A stretch of 64,000 bases of DNA from Hemicentrotus pulcherrimus (lineage: Eukaryota; Echinodermata; Echinoidea; Camarodonta; Strongylocentrotidae): assembly GCA_003118195.1 (NCBI GenBank), contig BEXV01000600.1, forward strand, positions 33,232 through 97,231. Direction: 5' to 3'. The translations under genes and the position numbers were made by a program. Of the stretch, positions 60,601-64,000 are shown piece by piece. Below the pieces are notes generated by a model. It saw only the letters and a program-made list of their open reading frames with translations. It made no database searches and was not told where the DNA came from. Every line of letters starts with the position of its first letter. The stretch's first letter is position 1.

Positions 60601-62332
60601 GCGATCATTGCTGTCTACGTCAAATGAAGCACCGTCCTTCTCCCAGTTGTACCTGGTACAGAATCAAATCATTGAAACACGATTACAAAAAGGGTTACAA
60701 ATGTATCCATCCCCAAAGGAAATTTTCTCAAAATAATGTCTCTTCCTAAACCAAACTGTACACTTTCCGATCTCTAGCAGGTCACGCTTTGAAGGATCCC
60801 AATTTGATATTGTGTCCTTCAATCTAAGCCTGTCGAGTTTTGCGGCAGACCTCCTTTGTATACCTACTAGGCAGAAATTCCAAAGAATTGAAATGCATTG
60901 CACATAGGGATTATACCCCCAAAAATATCTTCAAGAAACTAGAAAGTTTAGATTGCATGGGTAACTTTGTCTCAGATTCTGAAACAAAATCCTGGATTTA
61001 GCTCATGCTGCAATCTCTATAAATACTACGCTGAGGCGGGGGGTGCGCGACGTCACCACGAGCCTTTGTATTCTATTGTTTTTAATGAGATCGCCGACCC
61101 AAGTTGGTGCGGCTATCTCCTCCTGAACCCTCCCCTCAGGGCACCCGTGCCCGGTGCCATCGTCCGTGGGAGAGTGAACTCTGACGAATTGGCTATACTC
61201 CGCCCGAGGTCCTCCTCCGTGTCGACGTCCAGGTCGAAAACAGACGCGATATGCATAATGCATGATATGCGGGACGACAGAGATACCTCATGGATATTCA
61301 ACATCACATCCGTAGACACACGACCGACGACCATCCACGCTGAACGGGTATGACTTATCTAGTGTTATAGGTGCTTTGTAGACGCTGCATGCGCAAGCCA
61401 GAGATCACATAGGGCTTCCCGTCGACGCCCAAACTTAGAGACCTATTTCTATCATGATTGCCGCGATTTTGATAAAGTTTTCGTGAATGGAGGTATGAAA
61501 TCAAAGCTTATTTTGTGATTATTAAGGCCATCTTTACTGAATTTTGATTATAATTTTCTAAAGGAGAGTTTTCACAAGAAAATCATTGGACTGATAGTTC
61601 AGTCGCAAGCCGCCTTCAGTCAACAATAGTCATTCAGTGCAGTGCATCTCCAACACTGGGACCGCGCACCGTAGGCGTCCGAAGCCTGCGGCTCGGGTGT
61701 TCGAGGTTCCTGGAGTTACGCTGGTGTGTGTGTGAGTTCAACTGATCTGTGCTCGAGTCGAAGAGATTTGACACTTTCTTTGAANCATTGGTTTACTGTA
61801 TAACCATATTGACTGGCAAATTACACACAAATCCTACTGACTTTTCTGAGCAGGCTAAAATATTTGTTCATTGGTTTACTGTATAACCATATTGACCGGC
61901 AAATTACACACAAAATCCCAATGACTTTTCTGAGTGGGCTAAAATATTGTAATTTTGTTGGCTTATCCATCAAACCTTGAGGGCAATAACATTTAAAAAT
62001 TGCACTGCTCAGATGTCTGATACCGTTAAGAATACACCATATCACAGTCACTGATAACATGTAGGGCCATGCATCTCAGATTTTACATTGTTAAACGATG
62101 CCTTTAAGACCATCTTGTACGTTGTTTGCATGGAATGTTCTACCCATATTTTTCTTTGACAAAATTTATGTTTGAGAACCTATCAATCATTAAATGCAGT
62201 GTTAATAGTCTTCCATGTGTGCAACTTACGAAGGTTCTGGTATTCCGGTAGCTCGGCACGTTAGAGTTAATGCAAGACGTTGGTCTCCATTAATCGATTC
62301 AGGCTGTTCCACTATGGAAGGTGGAACATCAT
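12512..62332 (-). CDS. Nrg: L1-family neural cell adhesion molecule (neuroglian/L1CAM-like), 23 exons, 5' end outside window
   Basis: A type I membrane protein expected to mediate cell-cell adhesion on neurons and glia and to link to the ankyrin-spectrin skeleton. Joining 23 minus-strand exons gives one open frame of 1236 residues plus stop, close to family length. Order: Ig1 (1-93), Ig2 (94-195), Ig3 (196-293), Ig4 (294-393), Ig5 (394-492), Ig6 (493-586), FN3-1 (587-about 687), FN3-2 (about 688-799), FN3-3 (800-896), FN3-4 (897-994), FN3-5 (995-1092), membrane helix (about 1101-1126), tail (1127-1236). All six Ig domains keep both cysteines. Family signatures include NNRLGTAMS in Ig1, the KGGKY juxtamembrane motif and FIGQY in the tail. 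The signal peptide and first Ig1 strands are missing because the window ends. The family call is very secure. One-to-one orthology with neuroglian or a particular vertebrate paralogue was not tested, so the symbol denotes the invertebrate family name only. Confidence 0.95.
13099..13186 (-). CDS. Nrg: Exon 22: proximal cytoplasmic tail
   Basis: Encodes residues 1136-1164: [18 protein letters not shown], then FDEYKPPT. It corresponds to the charged KDKE...MKDExFxEY stretch of L1-family tails. It ends in phase 2. The YRSLE endocytosis motif that vertebrate neuronal isoforms carry after this point is not present at the junction with exon 23. Confidence 0.93.
13910..14038 (-). CDS. Nrg: Exon 21: transmembrane helix and juxtamembrane motif
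   Basis: Encodes residues 1093-1135. A short acidic stretch (ADDGF) leads into about 26 hydrophobic residues, mostly Ile and Leu, then [11 protein letters not shown]. The K-x-x-x-GGKY motif just inside the membrane is conserved across the L1 family, where it is known to bind ERM-type linkers. The DNA here is a run of ATC- and CTC-like codons. Confidence 0.95.
14284..14436. repeat. (GA)n-rich tract ending in a G run
   Basis: GA repeats with short interruptions, then nine or more G, in the intron between exons 20 and 21. The open frames here are repeat artefacts. Confidence 0.9.
15388..15558 (-). CDS. Nrg: Exon 20: second half of FN3-5
   Basis: Encodes residues 1036-1092. It includes [17 protein letters not shown] with the FN3 core tyrosine, and ends FKTTGT. 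It joins exon 19 in frame across 22.6 kb and joins the membrane exon in phase 1. Confidence 0.9.
16175..16667. mobile_element. Foldback element with roughly 153-bp near-identical inverted arms
   Basis: Left arm 16175-16328 and right arm 16515-16667 are reverse complements with about five differences by eye. The arms hold repeated CTATCCAGCTAT and CTATCCCGATCG words. The 186-bp middle repeats part of an arm (CGTCTTCATTAGACCGAAGT). No transposase is present. The outer GTCTKCACTA resembles the end of the element at 40417. Confidence 0.8.
29968..30002. repeat. (CT)n run
   Basis: Pure CT dinucleotide repeat in the large intron. Confidence 0.9.
30719..30778. repeat. (GT)n run followed by (GA)n
   Basis: A compound dinucleotide tract in the large intron. 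The neighbouring open frames are repeat shadows. Confidence 0.9.
31570..31970. mobile_element. TTAA-flanked MITE-like element, 401 bp
   Basis: TTAA lies on both sides (31566-31569 and 31971-31974). The imperfect terminal repeats start AGGAGTCACACCAAGAA and, inverted, AGGAGCTACACAAAGAA. A TGACGTCACA palindrome lies inside. TTAA target duplications are typical of piggyBac-type transposition. No transposase is present. Confidence 0.6.
37839..38000. repeat. (ATC)n trinucleotide run
   Basis: Long, nearly pure ATC repeat with some ACC and GTC variants. It lies about 140-300 bases downstream of the exon 19 donor, inside the large intron. It yields long but meaningless open frames in several frames. 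Confidence 0.9.
38143..38265 (-). CDS. Nrg: Exon 19: first half of FN3-5
   Basis: Encodes residues 995-1035. It reads [11 protein letters not shown], then ANFTWDLSN with the core tryptophan and a possible glycosylation site, ending VIEIQYRKK. It is followed by the 22.6-kb intron. Confidence 0.92.
38770..38908. mobile_element. Short MITE-like element beside exon 18
   Basis: The ends are GGGCCCTGTTTTATCAA and, inverted, GGGCCCAGTTTGATGAA. An inner GTTATCGA/TCGATAAC pair gives further fold. It ends 16 bases from the exon 18 donor. Confidence 0.6.
38925..39098 (-). CDS. Nrg: Exon 18: second half of FN3-4
   Basis: Encodes residues 937-994. It includes ENFNFTTND with a possible glycosylation site and [18 protein letters not shown] with the FN3 core tyrosine. 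Both borders are phase 1. A MITE-like element lies 16 bases past its donor. Confidence 0.93.
39111..39215. repeat. Short direct duplication beside exon 18
   Basis: The phrase AAATAAAAGACAACCATG with preceding ATTAATAAATAAT-type sequence occurs twice about 70 bases apart. It lies just upstream of exon 18 in the gene's direction. Confidence 0.6.
39570..39716. repeat. (GA)n and GGGGGA tract with one N
   Basis: Two GA runs separated by GGGA-type words and followed by GGGGGA repeats, with one N at 39700. It lies in the intron inside FN3-4. Confidence 0.9.
39864..39983 (-). CDS. Nrg: Exon 17: first half of FN3-4
   Basis: Encodes residues 897-936. It reads [19 protein letters not shown] with the core tryptophan, and [12 protein letters not shown]. 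One alternative frame hits a stop; the frame used is the one dictated by exon 16. Both borders are phase 1. Confidence 0.92.
40417..40606. mobile_element. MITE-like element, related to the one at 40813
   Basis: The ends are GGCCCGTCTGCACTA and, inverted, GCCCCACTGCACTA. The left flank is TTAA and the right flank is a possibly decayed TTTA. The interior (ttagaccacccagc, ggatcatgggggac) matches the interior of 40813-41005, so the two are diverged copies in the same orientation. Confidence 0.6.
40761..41266. mobile_element. Diverged copy of the GGGGGTGTTTCACAAA MITE, split by an insertion
   Basis: The left end, GGGGGTGTTTCACAAAGATC, and the right end, in which GGATCCTTGTGAACG precedes a C run, match 41796-42106. 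The internal sequence follows that copy except for an extra 193-bp element at 40813-41005. The right end stops about 15 bases from exon 16. Confidence 0.7.
40813..41005. mobile_element. TTAA-flanked element nested inside another MITE
   Basis: TTAA is at 40809-40812 and 41006-41009. The ends are AGGCA and TGCCT with similar following bases. The undisturbed sister copy at 41796 reads straight through the insertion point (ggactta/aaaattatgg), which defines the insertion. Confidence 0.7.
41282..41456 (-). CDS. Nrg: Exon 16: second half of FN3-3
   Basis: Encodes residues 839-896. It starts VYYNVKIG and contains the FN3 signature [15 protein letters not shown], then NAGEGPAS. On the genome, a MITE-like element ends only about 15 bases beyond its donor site. 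Confidence 0.94.
41796..42106. mobile_element. CAG-flanked MITE-like element, 311 bp
   Basis: The terminal repeats are GGGGGTGTTTCACAAA and its complement, with CAG directly outside each end (41793-41795, 42107-42109). A three-base CWG target duplication is a trait of PIF/Harbinger-type elements, so that origin is inferred. This is the most complete of three copies here. Confidence 0.75.
42464..42579 (-). CDS. Nrg: Exon 15: first half of FN3-3
   Basis: Encodes residues 800-838. It reads [12 protein letters not shown], then [11 protein letters not shown] with the core tryptophan and a possible N-glycosylation site (NVT), ending GQLGGYN. The borders are phase 1 in and phase 0 out. Confidence 0.93.
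43550..43805 (-). CDS. Nrg: Exon 14: second half of FN3-2
   Basis: Encodes residues 715-799. It includes HYEVAYRPR, then [16 protein letters not shown] with the FN3 core tyrosine, and ends GFSGEA. It ends in phase 1. The spacing is slightly longer than in other FN3 halves, as expected for this domain. Confidence 0.93.
43957..44092. mobile_element. CAG-flanked MITE-like element, internally deleted copy
   Basis: It has the same ends as 41796-42106 (GGGGGTGTTTCACAAAGATC and complement) with CAG outside, but is only about 136 bp. It lies in the intron inside FN3-2. Confidence 0.7.
44424..44645 (-). CDS. Nrg: Exon 13: end of FN3-1 and start of FN3-2
   Basis: Encodes residues 641-714. It starts with a possible N-glycosylation site (NET), then [17 protein letters not shown] with the FN3 core tyrosine, and a linker [12 protein letters not shown] leading to MVIRW, the FN3-2 core tryptophan. 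It is the only exon that spans a domain border without an intron. The KNP linker is shared with L1-family proteins. Confidence 0.95.
45332..45492 (-). CDS. Nrg: Exon 12: first half of FN3-1
   Basis: Encodes residues 587-640. It opens GHPGPPLNL, has the FN3 core tryptophan in DLFWDPG, and the family phrase [14 protein letters not shown]. The APIxxYIIxY run is characteristic of the first FN3 domain in L1-family proteins. Confidence 0.95.
45595..46138. mobile_element. Inverted-repeat element of about 544 bp with CTTAGGC words
   Basis: The ends share about 23 bases: CATCTTCTTAAAATAATGG with GCCTAA following, and the complement at 46116-46138. Inside, GGCCTAAGT/ACTTAGGCC words occur repeatedly (about 45615, 45760, 45805, 45935). 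No transposase frame. It lies in the intron between Ig6 and FN3-1. Confidence 0.6.
46526..46658 (-). CDS. Nrg: Exon 11: second half of Ig6
   Basis: Encodes residues 543-586. It starts [15 protein letters not shown], followed by [12 protein letters not shown] with the second cysteine and QLVVK at the end. It closes the Ig block. It ends in phase 1, exactly at the Ig-FN3 border. Confidence 0.93.
46903..47393. mobile_element. TTAA-flanked MITE-like element with long inverted arms, 491 bp
   Basis: TTAA is at 46899-46902 and 47394-47397. The arms (46903-47086 and 47205-47393) are near-complementary over about 185 bp, start AGGGAAAGTCCACCCTGA and each carry GTGACGTCACAT. It lies in the intron between the two Ig6 exons. 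A non-autonomous piggyBac-like element is inferred from the TTAA. Confidence 0.75.
47683..47831. mobile_element. Small inverted-repeat element in the Ig6 intron
   Basis: The left side, GGGGGGAGTTTCACAGAG, and the right side, TTTTGTGAAACAGGTCCC, are imperfect complements. ATGACAAATGG and CATTTGTCACTGAT also pair. It resembles the GGGGGTGTTTCAC family at the ends, but the interior differs. Confidence 0.45.
47852..48000 (-). CDS. Nrg: Exon 10: first half of Ig6
   Basis: Encodes residues 493-542. It reads [16 protein letters not shown], then a cysteine in TFQCEITYD and the tryptophan in VYWMKDGQ. L1-family Ig6 has the same T-I-I start. The donor is CAG|gtcaat, weaker than its neighbours. It was chosen because it keeps the frame into exon 11 at phase 0. 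Confidence 0.9.
48008..48125 (-). repeat. Probable LINE or SINE 3' end with a pentamer tail
   Basis: On the minus strand a conserved-looking block (gattcggccgtttaggccgtg) leads to GTCAATAAAACC and then an (ATTCA)-type tail of about three units. Tails of this kind are found on CR1/L2-like retroelements and their SINEs. No coding part is present. Confidence 0.4.
48855..49014 (-). CDS. Nrg: Exon 9: second half of Ig5
   Basis: Encodes residues 440-492. It includes [16 protein letters not shown] with the second cysteine and ends in a TLTVL strand. The acceptor (aatcag) has purines near the junction and looks weak, but a pyrimidine tract lies about 20 bases further up. The domain only closes if this junction is used. 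Confidence 0.9.
49167..49531. mobile_element. TTAA-flanked MITE-like element, 365 bp
   Basis: The terminal repeats are AGGTAAAGACCAG and its complement, with TTAA duplicated at 49163-49166 and 49532-49535. It lies in the intron inside Ig5. No open frame of note. Confidence 0.7.
49981..50117 (-). CDS. Nrg: Exon 8: first half of Ig5
   Basis: Encodes residues 394-439. It has [16 protein letters not shown] with the first cysteine, then [11 protein letters not shown] with the core tryptophan. It ends at a codon boundary (phase 0) before a gtgagc donor. Confidence 0.93.
50469..50636 (-). mobile_element. tRNA-derived SINE copy
   Basis: On the minus strand the head reads TAGCTCAGTGGTAGAGC, a good match to the RNA polymerase III A box. 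A degraded B box follows (GAGTTCATAACC). The body and tail continue to about 50469. The tRNA fold is broken, so it is not a working tRNA. A second diverged copy lies at about 52839-52990. Confidence 0.65.
50669..50827 (-). CDS. Nrg: Exon 7: second half of Ig4
   Basis: Encodes residues 341-393. It includes [15 protein letters not shown], with the second Ig4 cysteine, and ATNKYKEE, ending in a VVLNVV strand. The intron donor is gtaagt. It ends in phase 1. Confidence 0.93.
51323..51463 (-). CDS. Nrg: Exon 6: first half of Ig4
   Basis: Encodes residues 294-340. It opens [11 protein letters not shown], like the APxW/F start of Ig4 in the family, with the first cysteine in VDIECRSEG and the tryptophan in VDWLVNG. 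The borders are phase 1 and phase 1. Confidence 0.93.
51869..52056 (-). CDS. Nrg: Exon 5: second half of Ig3
   Basis: Encodes residues 231-293. It reads [10 protein letters not shown], with the Ig tryptophan, then [16 protein letters not shown] with the second cysteine, ending in STVVTVE. The Y/DxGxYxC pattern is standard for an I-set Ig domain. The GT-AG borders are clean and the exon ends in phase 1 at the Ig3-Ig4 boundary. Confidence 0.95.
52637..52742 (-). CDS. Nrg: Exon 4: first half of Ig3
   Basis: Encodes residues 196-230. It starts with an LPPVDSG linker and has the first Ig3 cysteine in FKVKCIAYG. It lies 6.6 kb downstream of exon 3 across an intron that contains the N gap. The phase (1 in, 2 out) still fits, so no exon need be missing in the gap. 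Confidence 0.93.
52839..52990 (-). mobile_element. Second, diverged tRNA-derived SINE copy
   Basis: The minus strand has a B-box-like AGGTTTAAATCC. The sequence aligns by eye with 50469-50636 through several shared words (gcttgtaaat, ctttaaatcc, ggacttggtgatt, aacttgg). The A box is decayed. Confidence 0.5.
53064..53270. repeat. Compound TGA / TAC triplet tract
   Basis: GATGAT-type repeats pass into TACTAC and ACTTACT-type repeats. It lies in the intron between exons 3 and 4. Confidence 0.85.
53870..54082. other. Assembly gap of 213 N bordered by G runs
   Basis: A continuous N run with nine or more G on each side. It lies in the intron between exons 3 and 4, and the exon phases still fit across it. 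Confidence 0.95.
54436..55339. mobile_element. 904-bp inverted-repeat element made of irregular CGTAA words
   Basis: The ends are TACCCCCTTCACATATACGG and, inverted, TACCCCCTTCACATACAC, with TAA directly outside both (54433-54435, 55340-55342). The interior is dense in CGTAA (outer parts) or TTACG (middle) words at uneven 8-20-bp spacing. TWA target duplications occur in PIF/Harbinger-type elements; that link is inferred. Confidence 0.75.
56804..57226. repeat. Left copy of a roughly 420-bp direct repeat
   Basis: It matches 57950-58366 nearly base for base, from AACCCAAAATAATAT to TGATTTTGATCATTTTG, with scattered differences and a small indel. It ends directly at two Ns (57227-57228), after which the tandem array begins. 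Confidence 0.85.
57229..57943. repeat. Tandem array of about four 144-151-bp units with a terminal hairpin
   Basis: Units begin near 57269, 57413, 57564 and 57715 (GATCAC.AGCTATTT) and end at 57864. Each contains AATGAGCCCTGT followed by two or three TGACCT-type half-sites. A non-repeated end has GTAC and GGAC runs and a hairpin, GCCTCC-GCTAC/GTAGC-GGAGGC, at 57918-57943. No coding sequence. Confidence 0.85.
57950..58366. repeat. Right copy of the roughly 420-bp direct repeat
   Basis: Same sequence and orientation as 56804-57226. It continues past the match point into GGTCTCATTTT, where the left copy runs into the Ns and array. The pair therefore looks like one site with and without the array. 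Confidence 0.85.
59309..59614 (-). CDS. Nrg: Exon 3: complete Ig2 domain
   Basis: Encodes residues 94-195. The first cysteine is in LKLLCGG, the tryptophan in LIYWTDA, and the second cysteine in [11 protein letters not shown] after [12 protein letters not shown]. This is the only Ig domain here carried by a single exon; the other five are each split in two. Both borders are phase 1, so the exon is symmetric. The donor is CAA|gtaggt. Confidence 0.95.
60158..60218. repeat. Perfect 15-bp stem hairpin with GC-rich loop
   Basis: ATCCTGCCATGACCC (60158-60172) pairs with 60204-60218. The 31-base loop contains GGCGCGCC and GGTGCGCC, which can extend the stem. It lies in the intron between the Ig1 and Ig2 parts. 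Confidence 0.7.
60474..60652 (-). CDS. Nrg: Exon 2: second half of Ig1
   Basis: Encodes residues 34-93. It contains the Ig tryptophan (NWEKDG), the second cysteine in [11 protein letters not shown] and the family motif NNRLGTAMS just after it. This match is what first separates the gene from other Ig-FN3 proteins. GT-AG borders are present, and it ends in phase 1 at the Ig1-Ig2 border. Confidence 0.95.
61010..61785. other. CpG-rich block inside the first visible intron
   Basis: Clearly richer in GC and CpG than its surroundings, with TATAAATA at 61018-61025 followed by a GC-rich stretch with CGACGTCACC. Short open frames cross it on both strands but none resembles a known family. It ends at an N. 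It could be a promoter, part of another transcript, an insertion or a mis-joined contig. Confidence 0.4.
61786..61952. repeat. Two tandem copies of an 83-bp unit
   Basis: CATTGGTTTACTGTATAACC starts both 61786 and 61869, and the units differ at only a few positions. The first copy begins right after a single N (61785). Confidence 0.85.
62230..62332 (-). CDS. Nrg: Exon 1 of those visible: first half of Ig1
   Basis: Encodes residues 1-33. It reads [11 protein letters not shown], then a first Ig cysteine in LTLTCRATG and a GIPEPS turn, as at the start of Ig1 in L1-family proteins. The acceptor (tctag) and donor (gtaag) are clean. The exon starts with two bases of a split codon, so at least one further coding exon lies upstream, outside the window. 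It ends in phase 2 and joins the next exon in frame. Confidence 0.93.
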
Positions 62333-64000
62333 CTAGAAGAGTACCAAAAATAATTTAAAAAATAATGTTATTATACTGGACAAGATAGATAACACGGTCA
62401 TGTGTGTGCTTGCTTCTGCTGCCTTCTACACATGCGACAACATCTACTTCCTCTACTTCTTATTCTGTTACTAATACTACTACATGTACTATTATTACAA
62501 GCAATACTACTCCTTTGCCACTACACCCCTAAAAAAAACACCCTGTTACAAGGAGCAAAAGAGTGATGGCATTACCCGTTTAAAAAAGCTCTCTAAAAAA
62601 GTCTCTATACTTCCATACATGTACTTCTAGATACTTCCACCACTTTCTCTTCAACTTAACCTCAAACATGTCTCTGATTTTTGTCTCTTTCATGGTTCCT
62701 CTTTCTTTTCCTTTCATTTGTTTTCTTTCTTTTTCTATGTACCTGTCTCCATCTCTTTGTTTTTTTCAAGGAGGTTCATAGTTTTTTTTCTCTCTCTCTT
62801 TTCTCCCTCATCTTGCTCTCTCTTGCTCTCTCTCTCTCTCTTTTCACTTTCTCTCCTCATCACTTCTCTCTTTGCTGTAGCCTTTCTTTCATTATTCTGC
62901 TTTTTGACCTTTGCAAAATATTAAGTGTTGAATTAAAACTAAGTAAAACAATATTAAATGTATTAAAATCTATAAGACATGTATATCTGAGTCATTGACT
63001 TTTGTAAGCACAATGAAAAAATGGGCAGGGACCCAATGAAATTCCAAACAACTCCAAACTATGAAGATTCATCACAATATCACAGACACACAAGTCCCAA
63101 TAGTATCATAAACTTTATTTTAAATATTTAATGAAAAAAAAAATAATCAAGAATTCCTAAAAAATGCTCTAAATATATTTAGTTAATTGATTAATTGATT
63201 GCATTCATTAGACCAAGAAATTTTCCTGCAGATTTTATATTTGTTTCACTTCTTTGTCACTTTTTCATTTACCATATACATAGAGACCTTTTTTCATATA
63301 TATAATGTGCTATATAAGAACTGTTTTATTGCTATTGTTATTATAGAGTTACCAGCATTTTCATGATACATTATCACGCCTCTTCCCCTATTTTAATATC
63401 ATATTGGCATATAGATCCAAATACAAGACATGTGTTTTGCCTGGGCCAAACTGTGCACAATGCAAAAGAAAAAAAAAAAGAATTCATCAAGCAATGTAAG
63501 CAAAGTAATTCCTCTGGACTTTCTCATTTATTAATTTCTTTTTTCTTTTTGTGCTTTCGCTAATGGCAGGTGGCATACATATGGGTGTGAACATTGACAC
63601 TGTGCTTGCAGGGGACCTTATTACAGACCAATCATTGAAGTGAATACTTATTTGTCCATATTTCTTCCTCTTGATTCATAATTTTTGGTCTTGGTGATGA
63701 TGATCATCTGAACTCTAGCTATTCATCCCTCACATGTACGATCATCTCAATTGGGAGTGACAAACCTTGAAATTTGATTTAATTTTGCAATCTGTCATAG
63801 ATTTAGAAGTCCGTAACTGCTGAGAAATGCCAGCTGGGGGTGGGGTGGATTCAGAGATATTAGGATAAGCATTGAATAGGAAGATACTGTGCTTTTTTAG
63901 AAACTTGAAATAAGAAATGTAATTAAATAGTCAAAGTAATAAACTCATGAATAATTCCTCTCTCCAATTAGTCTTTGAATTCAGACACAGATGATCTTTC
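62333..64000 (-). other. Intron or upstream sequence of the adhesion gene, no exon seen
   Basis: Because exon 1 starts with a split codon, this must begin as intron. It contains a CT-rich stretch (about 62690-62870) and AT-rich DNA. A mini-exon, as some L1-family genes have before Ig1, could be hidden here but could not be recognised. Confidence 0.5.

Noticed and set aside
60967..61353. Plus-strand 128-codon open frame in the CpG-rich block
   Set aside because: High GC lengthens chance frames on both strands; no domain was recognised. The block itself is kept as a finding.

Overview
The window is eukaryotic, AT-rich and intron-rich. It is dominated by one minus-strand gene for an L1-family neural cell adhesion molecule (the family of L1CAM, NrCAM, neurofascin, CHL1 and invertebrate neuroglian). 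Twenty-three coding exons can be joined from 62332 down to the stop codon at 12512-12514. All have GT-AG borders and the reading phase is kept across every junction, giving 1236 codons plus a stop. The predicted chain, in order, has six Ig domains, five fibronectin type III (FN3) domains, one transmembrane helix and a short cytoplasmic tail. The tail has the ankyrin-binding FIGQY motif and ends in a PDZ-type -TFV. The signal peptide and start of Ig1 lie beyond the right edge. The intron style, gene content and abundant short inverted-repeat elements suggest a marine deuterostome invertebrate. A sea urchin is my best guess, but the sequence alone does not prove it.

Layout (the gene runs right to left). 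62333-64000: intron or upstream sequence, no exon recognised. 59309-62332: Ig1 and Ig2 exons, with a CpG-rich block at about 61010-61785 in the first visible intron. 52743-59308: a 6.6-kb intron with a 213-N gap, a 904-bp inverted-repeat element full of CGTAA words, a 430-bp direct duplication and a roughly 150-bp tandem array rich in nuclear-receptor-like half-sites. 38143-52742: a compact block of 16 exons for Ig3-Ig6, FN3-1 to FN3-4 and the first half of FN3-5; its introns are crowded with MITE-like elements and two tRNA-derived SINE copies. 15559-38142: a 22.6-kb intron inside FN3-5, with simple repeats and a near-perfect foldback element but no exon seen. 12512-15558: last half of FN3-5, transmembrane exon and two tail exons. 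7000-12511: AT-rich sequence downstream of the stop, presumably partly 3' UTR. 1-7000: simple and degenerate repeats, no gene recognised.

No second protein-coding gene, functional tRNA, rRNA, CRISPR array or prokaryotic system was found. I did not find a new biological system here. The most unusual items are the mobile-element remnants: the CGTAA-word element, the foldback, a TTAA-flanked element nested in a CAG-flanked one, and the half-site array between duplicated flanks. The conserved phase-1 domain-border introns are also worth a look. Residue numbers below refer to the 1236-residue partial chain.
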